Positions 1 through 6,667 are shown, counted from the first letter of the stretch. The stretch: 15,792 nucleotides of DNA from SIG469 sp964384255 (GCA_964384255.1 CAYLKH010000056.1:1-15792); one strand, 5' to 3'. The notes: generated by a model from the letters alone, not told the origin. Numbers and translations: made by a program.

Positions 1-64
1 CCTCGCAATGACAAGGGGGCGACATTGATCCCCGCAATGACATGGAATGGACTATCTGTTCTCT
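1..64. repeat. Interspersed repeat cluster (partial), ends at the coaW stop
   Basis: Two partial copies of the CCTCGCAATGACA repeat end lie at 1-13 and 30-42, and the shared tail GGACTATCTGTT lies at 49-60. The same arrangement (two CTCGCAATGACA ends about 30 bp apart, then the tail) recurs at 6606-6667 beside another gene end. The element is cut by the window edge. No gene is visible here other than the coaW stop codon. Confidence 0.8.
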
Positions 65-872
65 AGCTCAGGGCTGCGCCGATGACGGTGCCGAACTGGG
101 AATGGTCGGGGATGATGAAATTCATATCGAACATTCTGTTAAAGACATCGTAGCTGTGCTTTGCCTGAGGGATGGTGGTCAGCGAGCCGGTAAGTACGAT
201 ATCCCTTATTCCCCGGCTTCTGGCGGCAAAAATCGCCATCATGCCTACGGTTTCAAAAATCATATTAATGATACCCAGGGCCACATCCGGCTTTTCCGCG
301 CCGTCGCTGACCTTGCCAAAATTGGCGGCGGTCATACTGTCCGGCAGACTGATGCCCTCATCGTCCGTGATGTCGGTTATTTTAAGGTCGACCTTAGTAA
401 TATCCCCCTGGGAAGCCAGGTCCGTTATGTGGGAAATGTCGCCGGTGGACAGCATCAGCCGGGACAGCCCCATCAGTGTTCCGCCGCCCACTCCGGTGCC
501 GCCCAGGTATTCAAACCTGTCCCCCTCGGCGTAAACCATGGCCGTTCCGGTCCCCATGCTCACGATTATGGCCCTTTCCAGGCCGGACAGATAAAGCCCG
601 CCCCGGCCAATACAGTCGAACTCGCTGAGATGGCGGCAGGGCCGCTGATACAGCTGGTCGCCGATGCAGGCAGAGCCTACCCCTGTGACCATCAGCTCAC
701 GGATATCGCCCAGGGCAAGTCCGTTTTCATAGGTGAATCTACCCAGCGCTCCATAAATGGAGGTGACCGGGTCGTCTGCTTTAATAAGGATCGGGTCCAT
801 CAGGCAGTGGCTGTTGTCAAATCCCACGATTTTTGTGGTGCTGCCGCCCACGTCTATTCCCACCGAAACCAT
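63..872 (-). CDS. coaW: Type II pantothenate kinase
   Basis: Predicted to phosphorylate pantothenate with ATP, the first step of coenzyme A synthesis, in the cytosol. The 269-aa product carries the ASKHA/Fumble-type nucleotide fold: phosphate-binding GIDVGGSTTK at residues 5-14, a SEFDCIGRGG segment near 83-92 that should contain the catalytic acid, GTGTA at 107-111, GGTGVGGGT at 124-132 and LTGS at 227-230. The length fits bacterial type II PanK. An upstream in-frame start exists at 962, but the ATG at 872 is preferred: it follows a purine-rich AGGAAGGAA ribosome site, the glycine-rich motif begins immediately after it, and a candidate promoter lies between the two starts. It is divergent from hflK, with no functional link evident. 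Its 3' end abuts a repeat. The family call is strong; other ASKHA kinases are a less likely alternative. Confidence 0.9.
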   Translation of the reverse strand: MVSVGIDVGGSTTKIVGFDNSHCLMDPILIKADDPVTSIYGALGRFTYENGLALGDIRELMVTGVGSACIGDQLYQRPCRHLSEFDCIGRGGLYLSGLERAIIVSMGTGTAMVYAEGDRFEYLGGTGVGGGTLMGLSRLMLSTGDISHITDLASQGDITKVDLKITDITDDEGISLPDSMTAANFGKVSDGAEKPDVALGIINMIFETVGMMAIFAARSRGIRDIVLTGSLTTIPQAKHSYDVFNRMFDMNFIIPDHSQFGTVIGAALS

Positions 873-911
873 AAATCTGCTTTCCTTCCTGCGTTTTTTT
901 ATATCGACAGG

Positions 912-940
912 ATTGTACCATAGGCCGGGCAAAAAATAAA
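912..940 (-). promoter_or_regulatory. Candidate sigma-70 promoter for coaW
   Basis: On the minus strand a weak -35 TTTATT (935-940) is followed after 17 bp by -10 TACAAT (912-917). Transcription would start near 905 and give a leader of roughly 30 nt before the ATG at 872. The -10 is good and the -35 poor. Confidence 0.45.
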
Positions 941-967
941 CCCTTTGTAAACAATGGGTCAAGGCTC

Positions 968-995
968 TTGCAATATGGCAGCAATTTGTTATGAT
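968..995 (+). promoter_or_regulatory. Candidate sigma-70 promoter for hflK-hflC
   Basis: TTGCAA (968-973), a 16-bp spacer and TATGAT (990-995) lie just upstream of the hflK ribosome site AAAGGAGG (1013-1020). Transcription would start near 1002. This leaves almost no leader, which argues against an RNA-based regulator here. Confidence 0.55.
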
Positions 996-1031
996 TGTAA
1001 CATATGATATTTAAAGGAGGAAAGTGCTTCC

Positions 1032-2042
1032 GTGGACGATTATTACGAAAGCTACGGCGAACACAATAAGCGCAAAAAGCCCGATTTTTCAAAGCTCAGG
1101 CGGCTTGTGATCATCATTCTTGTGGTCATTATTCTGGCCATGGCCGCCATGAGTTGCTGGTACACCGTGGACGACAAGCAGCAGGCGGTGGTCACGACCT
1201 TTGGCAAAATAACCGATGTTACCGATGCCGGTGTTCATTTTAAGGCACCCTTTGGCATCCAGCAGGTACACAAGGTGAATGTAAATGTTTATCAGACTCT
1301 GGAGCTGGGCTATCGCACCGACAATTCTCAGGACGACGGTTTTACCGTTGTGGAAAACGAAAGCAAGATGATAACCGGCGATTATAATATCGTAAACGTT
1401 GAGTTCTTTGTTGAATACAAGGTATCCGACCCGGAAAAGTATCTTTTTGGCTCCTATGAGCCGGAGCTGATTTTGAAAAACCTGGTCCAAAGCCAGGTGC
1501 GCAATGTCGTCGGCTCCACCAATGTTGACGCCGTTCTGACCGACGGCAAAGAGTCTATCCAGCGGCAGGTAAAGGAGCTTGTGACCGAAGTGCTTGAGGA
1601 ATATGACATAGGTCTTATGCTGGTGGACGTTAAGATTCAGGACAGCGACCCGCCCACTGACGCGGTCATCGAGGCATTCAAATCGGTCGAGACGGCCAAG
1701 CAGCAGGCCGAGACTGTGGTCAACGAAGCCATGGCATACAAAAACGCCCGGCTTCCGGAAGCCGAGGCTCAGGCCGACCAGCTGATACAAAACGCCGAAT
1801 ACCTTAAGCAGAACCGCGTTAACGACGCTGTGGAGCAGGTAGCCATGTTCGAGGCCATGTATGAAGAATACCAGCTGAACCCGGAGATAACCCGCAGCCG
1901 CATGTATTACGAGGCCATTTCTCAGCTGCTGCCCGATGTCAAGGTTTATATCGACGCATCCGACGGCTCGGTAGAAACTGTTCTGCCTCTGGAAAGCTTT
2001 AACCAGTCGTCGGTAGTATACGATCAGGGAGGTGTTCAGTGA
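1032..2042 (+). CDS. hflK: FtsH protease modulator HflK (SPFH/band 7 protein)
   Basis: HflK pairs with HflC in the membrane to form a large cage around the AAA+ protease FtsH and limit its access to membrane substrates. The 336-aa product has a short charged N-terminus, one transmembrane helix at about 24-44, then the SPFH/band 7 domain beginning YTVDDKQQAVVTTFGK. A long Ala/Glu/Gln-rich helical region at about 215-300 is typical of the family. The start is GTG, chosen because AAAGGAGG lies 11 nt upstream and no in-frame ATG precedes the membrane helix. Its stop codon overlaps the hflC start by one base (TGATG), so the two are very likely translationally coupled. HflK and HflC are told apart mainly by gene order and the longer soluble N-terminus; the family call is firm. 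Confidence 0.9.
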   Translation: MDDYYESYGEHNKRKKPDFSKLRRLVIIILVVIILAMAAMSCWYTVDDKQQAVVTTFGKITDVTDAGVHFKAPFGIQQVHKVNVNVYQTLELGYRTDNSQDDGFTVVENESKMITGDYNIVNVEFFVEYKVSDPEKYLFGSYEPELILKNLVQSQVRNVVGSTNVDAVLTDGKESIQRQVKELVTEVLEEYDIGLMLVDVKIQDSDPPTDAVIEAFKSVETAKQQAETVVNEAMAYKNARLPEAEAQADQLIQNAEYLKQNRVNDAVEQVAMFEAMYEEYQLNPEITRSRMYYEAISQLLPDVKVYIDASDGSVETVLPLESFNQSSVVYDQGGVQ

Positions 2043-2929
2043 TGAAGAAAACTATCGCCAAAGTCGCTGCCGCCATAGTGGTCATTGGGCTGGTGGTATG
2101 CCTTTTGAGTTCGTTTTACACCGTTCAGGAAAACGAATATGCCTGCACTGTCCGGTTTTCAAAGATAATCAACACCACCGACGAACCCGGGCTGCATTTC
2201 AAAATACCGTTTCTGGACAGCGTAAGATACTTTCCAAAAGCGGTCATGCTATACGACATCGCTCCCTCCGAGGTGCTGACATCCGACAAGCAGAACATGA
2301 CCGTGGACAGCTATGTGCTGTGGGAGGTTTCCGACCCGCTGCTGTTCTTCCAGACTCTTGGGTCCACCACCGTGGCTGAAAGCAGGCTCGACGCGCTGAC
2401 CTACAACGCACTTAAGAACATTATGGGTACCCTGGCTCAGGCGGACATCATCAACGAAGACGATGCTTCCGAGCGGAACGATATTTATTCGGGAATTCGC
2501 ACCTCTGTGGCCGAGCTGGCCAGGAATTATGGAATCAATATAGTTGACATAAAAATCAAACGCTTTGATTTGCCCGAATCCAACGAAAACGCTGTCTACA
2601 GCCGAATGATATCCGAACGCAACCAGATGGCCGAAAAATATGTAGCTGACGGCGAGTACGAAGCATCCCTTATCCGGAACGATGTTGACAAACAGGTTAA
2701 CATAATTGTTTCCAACGCAGAGGCTGAGGCCGCCAAGCTGGAGGCCGAGGGCGAGGCCGAGTATATGCGTATGCTGGCCGAAGCTTACGACACCGACGAC
2801 AAAAAGGATTTTTACGAATTCAATCTGGCTCTGGATGCTATGAAAAAATCTCTGGGCGAGGGCGAAAAAACCATCATTCTGGGCAAAGATTCTGCCCTGG
2901 CAAAAATCATATCCGGAACGGACCAATGA
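2042..2929 (+). CDS. hflC: FtsH protease modulator HflC (SPFH/band 7 protein)
   Basis: Partner of HflK in the membrane complex that regulates FtsH. The 295-aa product begins MKKTIAKVAA, has a transmembrane helix at about 7-25, then FYTVQENEYACTVRFSKI leading into the SPFH domain. The C-terminal half contains the Glu/Ala-rich helix (NAEAEAAKLEAEGEAEYMR) seen in HflC and stomatin-like proteins. The ATG at 2042 is preferred over the GTG one codon upstream because it forms the TGATG junction with hflK and sits correctly behind AGGGAGGT (2026-2033). It is the second and last gene of the pair, and a hairpin-rich gap follows. No missing family feature is apparent. Confidence 0.9.
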   Translation: MKKTIAKVAAAIVVIGLVVCLLSSFYTVQENEYACTVRFSKIINTTDEPGLHFKIPFLDSVRYFPKAVMLYDIAPSEVLTSDKQNMTVDSYVLWEVSDPLLFFQTLGSTTVAESRLDALTYNALKNIMGTLAQADIINEDDASERNDIYSGIRTSVAELARNYGINIVDIKIKRFDLPESNENAVYSRMISERNQMAEKYVADGEYEASLIRNDVDKQVNIIVSNAEAEAAKLEAEGEAEYMRMLAEAYDTDDKKDFYEFNLALDAMKKSLGEGEKTIILGKDSALAKIISGTDQ

Positions 2930-3013
2930 CCCTGCGCAGGGATCAGGGATCAGTGACGCACCCGCCTGTCATTGCGGGGAGCGTCACTGACCCCTGGACC
3001 CTGCATAGTGGGG
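2930..3013. terminator. Convergent-gap hairpins, possible bidirectional terminator from a repeat
   Basis: This gap separates the convergent ends of hflC and cysE. It holds the perfect palindrome CCCTGCGCAGGG (2930-2941) and a larger hairpin: TCAGTGACGC (2950-2959) pairs with GCGTCACTGA (2981-2990), enclosing CCCGC/GCGGG. The loop contains TGTCATTGCG, the core of the interspersed repeat, so the hairpin seems built on a repeat copy. Neither strand has a strong T-run, so intrinsic termination is uncertain. Confidence 0.5.
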
Positions 3014-3850
3014 TCAATGTTCGCTGTTGTGATATACCTTTGAATCGTCAGGGACTGAGGACACCAGCCAGGTGTTGCCGCCGATAACGCAGTTTTTGCC
3101 GATAACTGTGCTGCCGCCCAAAATGGTGGCGTTAGCATAGATAATGGTATTGTCGCCGATGTTGGGATGGCGCTTGATACCCTTGACCGGGTTTCCATCG
3201 GCATCCAGCTCAAAGCTTTTGGCTCCAAGAGTGACGCCCTGATACAGCTTGACGTGCTTGCCGATGACCGTAGTTTCGCCAATAACGATACCTGTACCGT
3301 GGTCAATAAAGAAATATTCTCCAATTGTTGCGCCGGCATGGATATCTATGCCGGTTTTTTCGTGGGCATATTCGGTCATCATCCGCGGCAGCAGAGGCAC
3401 CCGCAGCTTATACAGCAGATTCGCCATGCGATAGATGGAAATAGCGTAAAAACCGGGGTAGCATATGAGTACTTCATCCCGGGACATGGCCGCCGGGTCC
3501 CCTTCGTATATGGCTTCGATATCTTTAATCAGCAGCTCCTTGATACCGGGCAGGCTCTGGATAAACTGGGCCGCCGCCGTCTCCGGGTCCAGGGAGCAAT
3601 GCTCGCCGGAAAAGGCGCAGGCCATTTCTATCTGGTTTTTGATACGGCGATAGACGGTGTACATCAGGGTTTCCCGGTCATTGGTCACCGAGCTTTTGAA
3701 GTATCTGGGAAACAGCAGGGACTGGACATCCTTGACAACGGCTATGACCTCCTTGCGGTCGGGTATGGGTTCGGTGCTTTTGGCTCCCAGAAGGTTAGCC
3801 TCTTTATCCAGGGCATCTATTTCGTGCAGCGCCTTTAATATCAGATCCAT
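3014..3850 (-). CDS. cysE: Serine O-acetyltransferase (EpsC-like)
   Basis: Acetylates L-serine with acetyl-CoA to O-acetylserine, the substrate of the cysteine synthase encoded just upstream. The 278-aa product has an alpha-helical N-terminal half and a left-handed beta-helix of hexapeptide repeats from about residue 165. Catalytic-type residues are D183-H184 in FIDHGTG and H228 in KRHPN, matching the known Asp/His and second His of bacterial SATs. The ATG at 3850 follows GGGAGGT (3856-3862). It begins 14 bp after the cysK stop, so the two are almost certainly cotranscribed. The C-terminus ends ...NSEH rather than in isoleucine, which in E. coli inserts into the CysK active site, so the classic cysteine synthase complex may not form or may form differently. 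Confidence 0.92.
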   Translation of the reverse strand: MDLILKALHEIDALDKEANLLGAKSTEPIPDRKEVIAVVKDVQSLLFPRYFKSSVTNDRETLMYTVYRRIKNQIEMACAFSGEHCSLDPETAAAQFIQSLPGIKELLIKDIEAIYEGDPAAMSRDEVLICYPGFYAISIYRMANLLYKLRVPLLPRMMTEYAHEKTGIDIHAGATIGEYFFIDHGTGIVIGETTVIGKHVKLYQGVTLGAKSFELDADGNPVKGIKRHPNIGDNTIIYANATILGGSTVIGKNCVIGGNTWLVSSVPDDSKVYHNSEH

Positions 3851-3864
3851 CCTTTACCTCCCGA

Positions 3865-4794
3865 TCAAAGCTGGAACATCGGTGTTGTCAGATACCGTTC
3901 GCCGGTATCCATAAGCATTGTAACAATGACCTTGCCATAATTTTCGGGGCGCTTTGCCAGCTGGGCCGCCGCCCAGACCGCTGCGCCCGAGGTTATTCCC
4001 GCCAGAACTCCCTGAGTCTGAGCCAGTTCCCGTCCGGTTTCATAAGCATCCTGCTCACCGACGGTAATAATTTCGTCGTAAATGGAGGTATTAAGAGCTT
4101 TTGGTACAAAGCCCGCGCCGATACCCTGTAGGCCGTGAGAACCCGGGTTTCCGCCGGAAAGCACCGGTGATCCCGCAGGCTCAAAGCCCACAATTTTTAC
4201 GTCCGGGTTTTGGGATCTCAGGTATTCTCCAACGCCGGTTATGGTCCCGCCGGTGCCAACACCGGTGACGAAAATATCTACCCTGCCGTCGGTATCCTGC
4301 CAGATCTCCGGCCCGGTGGTCGCTCTGTGAGCGGCGGGATTGGCCGGGTTGTCAAACTGGCCGCCGATAATGCTGCCGGGCATCTGGCTATGGAGCCGCT
4401 GGGCTTCGGCTATGGCTCCGGACATGCCTTTGGCTCCGGGAGTAAGCACAAGCTCCGCGCCATAAGCCTTCATAAGCAGCTGGCGCTCACGGCTCATATT
4501 GTCGGGCATGACGATGATCATCTTATACCCTCTGGCAGCAGCAATAGCCGCAAGGCCGATGCCCGTATTTCCGGAGGTGGGTTCGATAACAACGCCGCCG
4601 GGTTTCAGGCTGCCGTCAGCCTCAGCTGTATCCAGGATAGATCTGGCGACCCTGTCCTTAGCGGAACCGGCCGGATTGAAGAATTCAAGCTTGGCAAGTA
4701 TGGTGGCGTTCAGGCCATGAGTTTTTTCAAATTTTTCAAGCCTCAGCAAGGGTGTTGAGCCAATAAGCTGAGAAATATCTGTATACACCTTCAT
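3865..4794 (-). CDS. cysK: Cysteine synthase A (O-acetylserine sulfhydrylase)
   Basis: PLP enzyme that makes cysteine from O-acetylserine and sulfide. The 309-aa product contains the PLP lysine K46 in PAGSAKDR, the substrate loop TSGNTG at 73-78, the phosphate-binding GVGTGGT at 178-184 and a C-terminal GITSGAA segment contributing the pyridine-nitrogen serine. The length is standard. The ATG at 4794 is preferred over the in-frame upstream start at 4818 because AGGAG lies 8 nt upstream and the usual family N-terminus (YTDISQLIGSTPLLRL) begins here. It lies 34 bp downstream of thiN and 14 bp upstream of cysE. The alternative of cystathionine beta-synthase or CysM is unlikely given the length and the downstream SAT. 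Confidence 0.93.
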   Translation of the reverse strand: MKVYTDISQLIGSTPLLRLEKFEKTHGLNATILAKLEFFNPAGSAKDRVARSILDTAEADGSLKPGGVVIEPTSGNTGIGLAAIAAARGYKMIIVMPDNMSRERQLLMKAYGAELVLTPGAKGMSGAIAEAQRLHSQMPGSIIGGQFDNPANPAAHRATTGPEIWQDTDGRVDIFVTGVGTGGTITGVGEYLRSQNPDVKIVGFEPAGSPVLSGGNPGSHGLQGIGAGFVPKALNTSIYDEIITVGEQDAYETGRELAQTQGVLAGITSGAAVWAAAQLAKRPENYGKVIVTMLMDTGERYLTTPMFQL

Positions 4795-4795
4795 A

Positions 4796-4830
4796 AATAA
4801 CGCTCCTATTCCGAACAATTTTTCGTTATT
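4796..4830 (-). promoter_or_regulatory. Inverted repeat enclosing the cysK ribosome binding site
   Basis: In the thiN-cysK gap AATAACG (4796-4802) and CGTTATT (4824-4830) are exact inverted repeats, with the cysK AGGAG site (4803-4807) at the edge of the 21-nt loop. An RNA hairpin here could modulate cysK translation. Seven mostly A-U pairs with a long loop would be weak, so this is only a candidate. Confidence 0.25.
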
Positions 4831-5476
4831 AATAGTGACTGACTATTGGAAGTTTCGAGGATTCGGTCCAGATGACCAGAAGCATACCGTCATGGACGCT
4901 TATGCGGGATTCTGACCCCACAAATTCATTGCTCACGCCCATGGGGTCGTCAGCAGTGAGCCGGGCATTGTCAAGGCCATAGAGCAGGCCATCCTCACAT
5001 ACTCCCCGGGCGATGCCACCAAAGGCGAAAACCGACACCGTGCCTTCGCAGTGGGCGGGAAAGGTAAGGCAGCCGTTTTTGACAACGGTCATCACCTCTC
5101 CCCCACCGGACAGGAATCCTGTCCCGCCCTGACCGGCGATATAAGCAAGGGTCTGGATATTAGCTATTGTATGGTCAGTGCGTCCGCCAAGACCGCCGAA
5201 TATGTGGATATTTCTGTATCCACGCTGGAACGCCAGCTTAACGGCCAGCATCATATCCGTATCGTCCTTCATAACAGGATGCTTAATAACGTTTTCACCC
5301 TCAGGTATCCAGCCCAGAGAATCAAAGTCGCCTACTATCAGGTCAGGCTCTATCCCGACCCGTTTAAGGGCGACCAGCCCCCCATCAGCGGCGATCACAA
5401 GGCTGTTATCCCGCGGAATGTCAGGCAGCCGGTCAGCCATGGCCCCGACGATATAACAGATTTTATCTAAACGCAT
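4829..5476 (-). CDS. thiN: Thiamine pyrophosphokinase
   Basis: Transfers pyrophosphate from ATP to thiamine to make thiamine diphosphate in the cytosol. The 215-aa product shows the family motifs in order: AADGG at 29-33, GDFDS at 49-53, KDDTD at 70-74 and GGLGGRTDH at 94-102. These form the metal and ATP site of the TPK catalytic domain, and the C-terminal beta-rich thiamine-binding part follows. The ATG at 5476 lies inside the end of ybaK (10-bp overlap) with GGTGG just upstream, implying translational coupling. The length is normal for bacterial TPK. Its position in an otherwise cysteine-related operon is not obviously functional; cysteine is a sulfur source for thiamine synthesis, but this enzyme only phosphorylates the vitamin. 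Confidence 0.92.
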   Translation of the reverse strand: MRLDKICYIVGAMADRLPDIPRDNSLVIAADGGLVALKRVGIEPDLIVGDFDSLGWIPEGENVIKHPVMKDDTDMMLAVKLAFQRGYRNIHIFGGLGGRTDHTIANIQTLAYIAGQGGTGFLSGGGEVMTVVKNGCLTFPAHCEGTVSVFAFGGIARGVCEDGLLYGLDNARLTADDPMGVSNEFVGSESRISVHDGMLLVIWTESSKLPIVSHY

Positions 5477-5937
5477 ATATCCACCAGCTCCGCAGAAAGA
5501 TAATCGGCCAATGTTTCGGGAGAAAGCATCATCTGGACTCCCCTTTGTCCGGCGCTTACGCCGATCTTTTCAAAAAGTATGGCGGTTTCGTCAATATAGG
5601 TGGGATAGCGTTTTTTCATGCCCACAGGGCTGCATCCTCCCCTGACATAGCCTGTCAGGGACAACAGCTCCTTAAGGTGTATCATTTCCACTTTTTTGTT
5701 ATTGGATACAGTGGCCGCCTTTTTCAGATCCAGTTCCTGAGCCACAGGGATGCAGAAAACCAGCGGGCCGGTCTTATCCCCCCGGGCAACAAGAGTTTTG
5801 AAAACCTGTTCCACAGGCAGGCCCATAGCCTGGGCGGCATGAACTCCGCTCAGGTCTCTTTCGTCATATTCGTATTGGGTCACTCCGTATTCGATTTTCG
5901 CCGCGTCCAATAGGCGCATTGCATTGGTTTTTGTCAT
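5467..5937 (-). CDS. ybaK: Cys-tRNA(Pro)/Cys-tRNA(Cys) deacylase YbaK
   Basis: Hydrolyses Cys-tRNA(Pro) formed when prolyl-tRNA synthetase mischarges cysteine. The 156-aa product (YbaK proteins are about 160) carries the conserved lysine in FKTLV (K47), the substrate-pocket GGCSPVGMKK at 100-109 and the usual C-terminal strand. The ATG at 5937 is chosen over the start at 5991 because GGAGAGGTG lies just upstream and because a strong promoter occupies 5963-5991, so the longer version would begin inside the promoter. It is the first gene of the operon ybaK-thiN-cysK-cysE. Placing the editing enzyme with the cysteine-producing enzymes makes sense, since more free cysteine means more mischarging; that link is inference. 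Confidence 0.92.
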   Translation of the reverse strand: MTKTNAMRLLDAAKIEYGVTQYEYDERDLSGVHAAQAMGLPVEQVFKTLVARGDKTGPLVFCIPVAQELDLKKAATVSNNKKVEMIHLKELLSLTGYVRGGCSPVGMKKRYPTYIDETAILFEKIGVSAGQRGVQMMLSPETLADYLSAELVDICV

Positions 5938-5962
5938 AGTCACCTCTCCTGTCGACCGCATT

Positions 5963-5991
5963 ATTTTACCATTTTTTGTTCCCGTTGACAA
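5963..5991 (-). promoter_or_regulatory. Sigma-70 promoter for the ybaK-thiN-cysK-cysE operon
   Basis: On the minus strand TTGTCA (5986-5991), a 17-bp spacer and TAAAAT (5963-5968) form a near-consensus promoter. Transcription would start near 5956, leaving about 19 nt to the ybaK ATG. There is no room for a T-box or other cysteine riboregulator. No comparable promoter is seen before thiN, cysK or cysE. Confidence 0.7.
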
Positions 5992-6043
5992 CAGGATGTT
6001 AGTCAGGAAAAGGGACGTTGATTTTCTGGGGGCAGAATACGGG

Positions 6044-6164
6044 TCATTGCGAGGCGGCCGAAGGCCGACGTGGCAATCTCATAGCAGGGGTTAGGATTTA
6101 GGATTTAGGGATTAGGGGCGCGGCCTGCCTGTCATTGCGAGGAGCGAAGCGACGTGGCAATCTC
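6044..6164 (+). repeat. Two interspersed repeats flanking a telomere-like linker
   Basis: Repeat copies TCATTGCGAGG...CGTGGCAATCTC lie at 6044-6080 and 6132-6164. Their centres differ: the first has CGGCC-GAA-GGCCG, the second GC-GAA-GC, both small hairpins with a GAA loop. Between them at 6084-6120 is a (GGATTTA)-like linker, GGGGTTAGGATTTAGG and so on, which also occurs at about 6546-6580 and 13596-13629. The bases between the ybaK promoter and 6044 show nothing recognisable. Confidence 0.85.
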
Positions 6165-6177
6165 ACCCGTTGCGTGA

Positions 6178-6290
6178 TTGAGCTGTCGCGTCATACGTAC
6201 AATGCTGCAAGACGCGAAAGCCCCCCTTGCCAGAAGGGCAAGGGGGGCTTTCGGTAGCCGCAATTTTATACGTATGACTCGACAGCTCAA
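6178..6290. mobile_element. 113-bp MITE-like element with 22-bp terminal inverted repeats
   Basis: The ends 6178-6199 (TTGAGCTGTCG...) and 6269-6290 (...CGACAGCTCAA) are inverted repeats matching at 21 of 22 positions. Nested inside is a perfect 17-bp hairpin: CGAAAGCCCCCCTTGCC (6205-6221) pairs with its complement at 6227-6243 across a 5-nt loop. The whole element can fold into one long hairpin. It has no coding capacity, so it would need a transposase in trans. The end sequence is related to the end of the repeat at the right edge of the window (15765-15792), so both may be parts of one repeat family. Confidence 0.7.
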
Positions 6291-6545
6291 ATCCGCGACG
6301 CTCAGGTCGTCGAATGACGCTAACGTCAAGGCCGCGCCTTGACGTCCGAAAATTGCTTCGCAATTTTATGCAGCCCCTACGGCGCAATACGCGACGTTTT
6401 ACGCACGGCGCAACTGCGTGGCGGTTTCCCACACTTTCGCGCCTCTGGCGCGAATGAAAATCGCGGAGCGATTTTCCGGGACGCCGAGGACGTCGTCCCC
6501 TACGGCGCACTACCCAAGTTTTCGCAAAAATCTCGCGGGGGTGCG
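6291..6545 (+). repeat. Hairpin-bearing repeat scaffold, copy 1
   Basis: Non-coding, with four perfect short hairpins all having three-base loops: stem ACGTCAAGGC loop CGC (6323-6345); stem AAAATTGC loop TTC (6349-6367); stem TTCGCGCC loop TCT (6436-6454); stem GAAAATCGC loop GGA (6456-6476). The framework between them, for example GCAGCCCCTACGG, CGTGGCGGTTTCC and CCCCTACGGCGCACTACCCA, is repeated in inverted orientation at 15552-15792. Reading frames crossing it are not convincing genes. Confidence 0.85.
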
Positions 6546-6667
6546 CCCCTAATCCCTAAATCCTAAATCCTGACCCCTACTATGAGATTGCCACGTCGCT
6601 GCACTCCTCGCAATGACAAAAAGGAACCGCGTTCCTCGCAATGACAGGAAGGGACTATCTGTTATCT
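6546..6667 (-). repeat. Telomere-like linker and interspersed repeats running into a gene end
   Basis: The linker CCCTAATCCCTAAATCC is followed by an inverted repeat copy (GAGATTGCCACG...CTCGCAATGACA, 6584-6617) and a second partial end at 6634-6646. The shared tail at 6647-6667 contains GGACTATCTGTT and matches 44-64 at 19 of 21 positions. This tail contains the last codons and TAG stop of the lipoprotein gene ending at 6655. Confidence 0.8.

Noticed and set aside
42..923. 293-codon plus-strand frame opposite coaW
   Set aside because: The minus strand carries all pantothenate kinase motifs; this frame begins in a repeat and its product resembles nothing.
1089..2926. Long minus-strand frames opposite hflK and hflC
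   Set aside because: Shadows of the band 7 genes; the plus-strand products have intact family features and ribosome sites.
5467..5991. Longer ybaK start at 5991
   Set aside because: The extra 18 residues would be encoded over the promoter, and a good ribosome site precedes the ATG at 5937.
5938..6043. Possible T-box or other cysteine riboswitch before ybaK
   Set aside because: The strong promoter at 5963-5991 leaves a leader of only about 19 nt, too short for a riboswitch.
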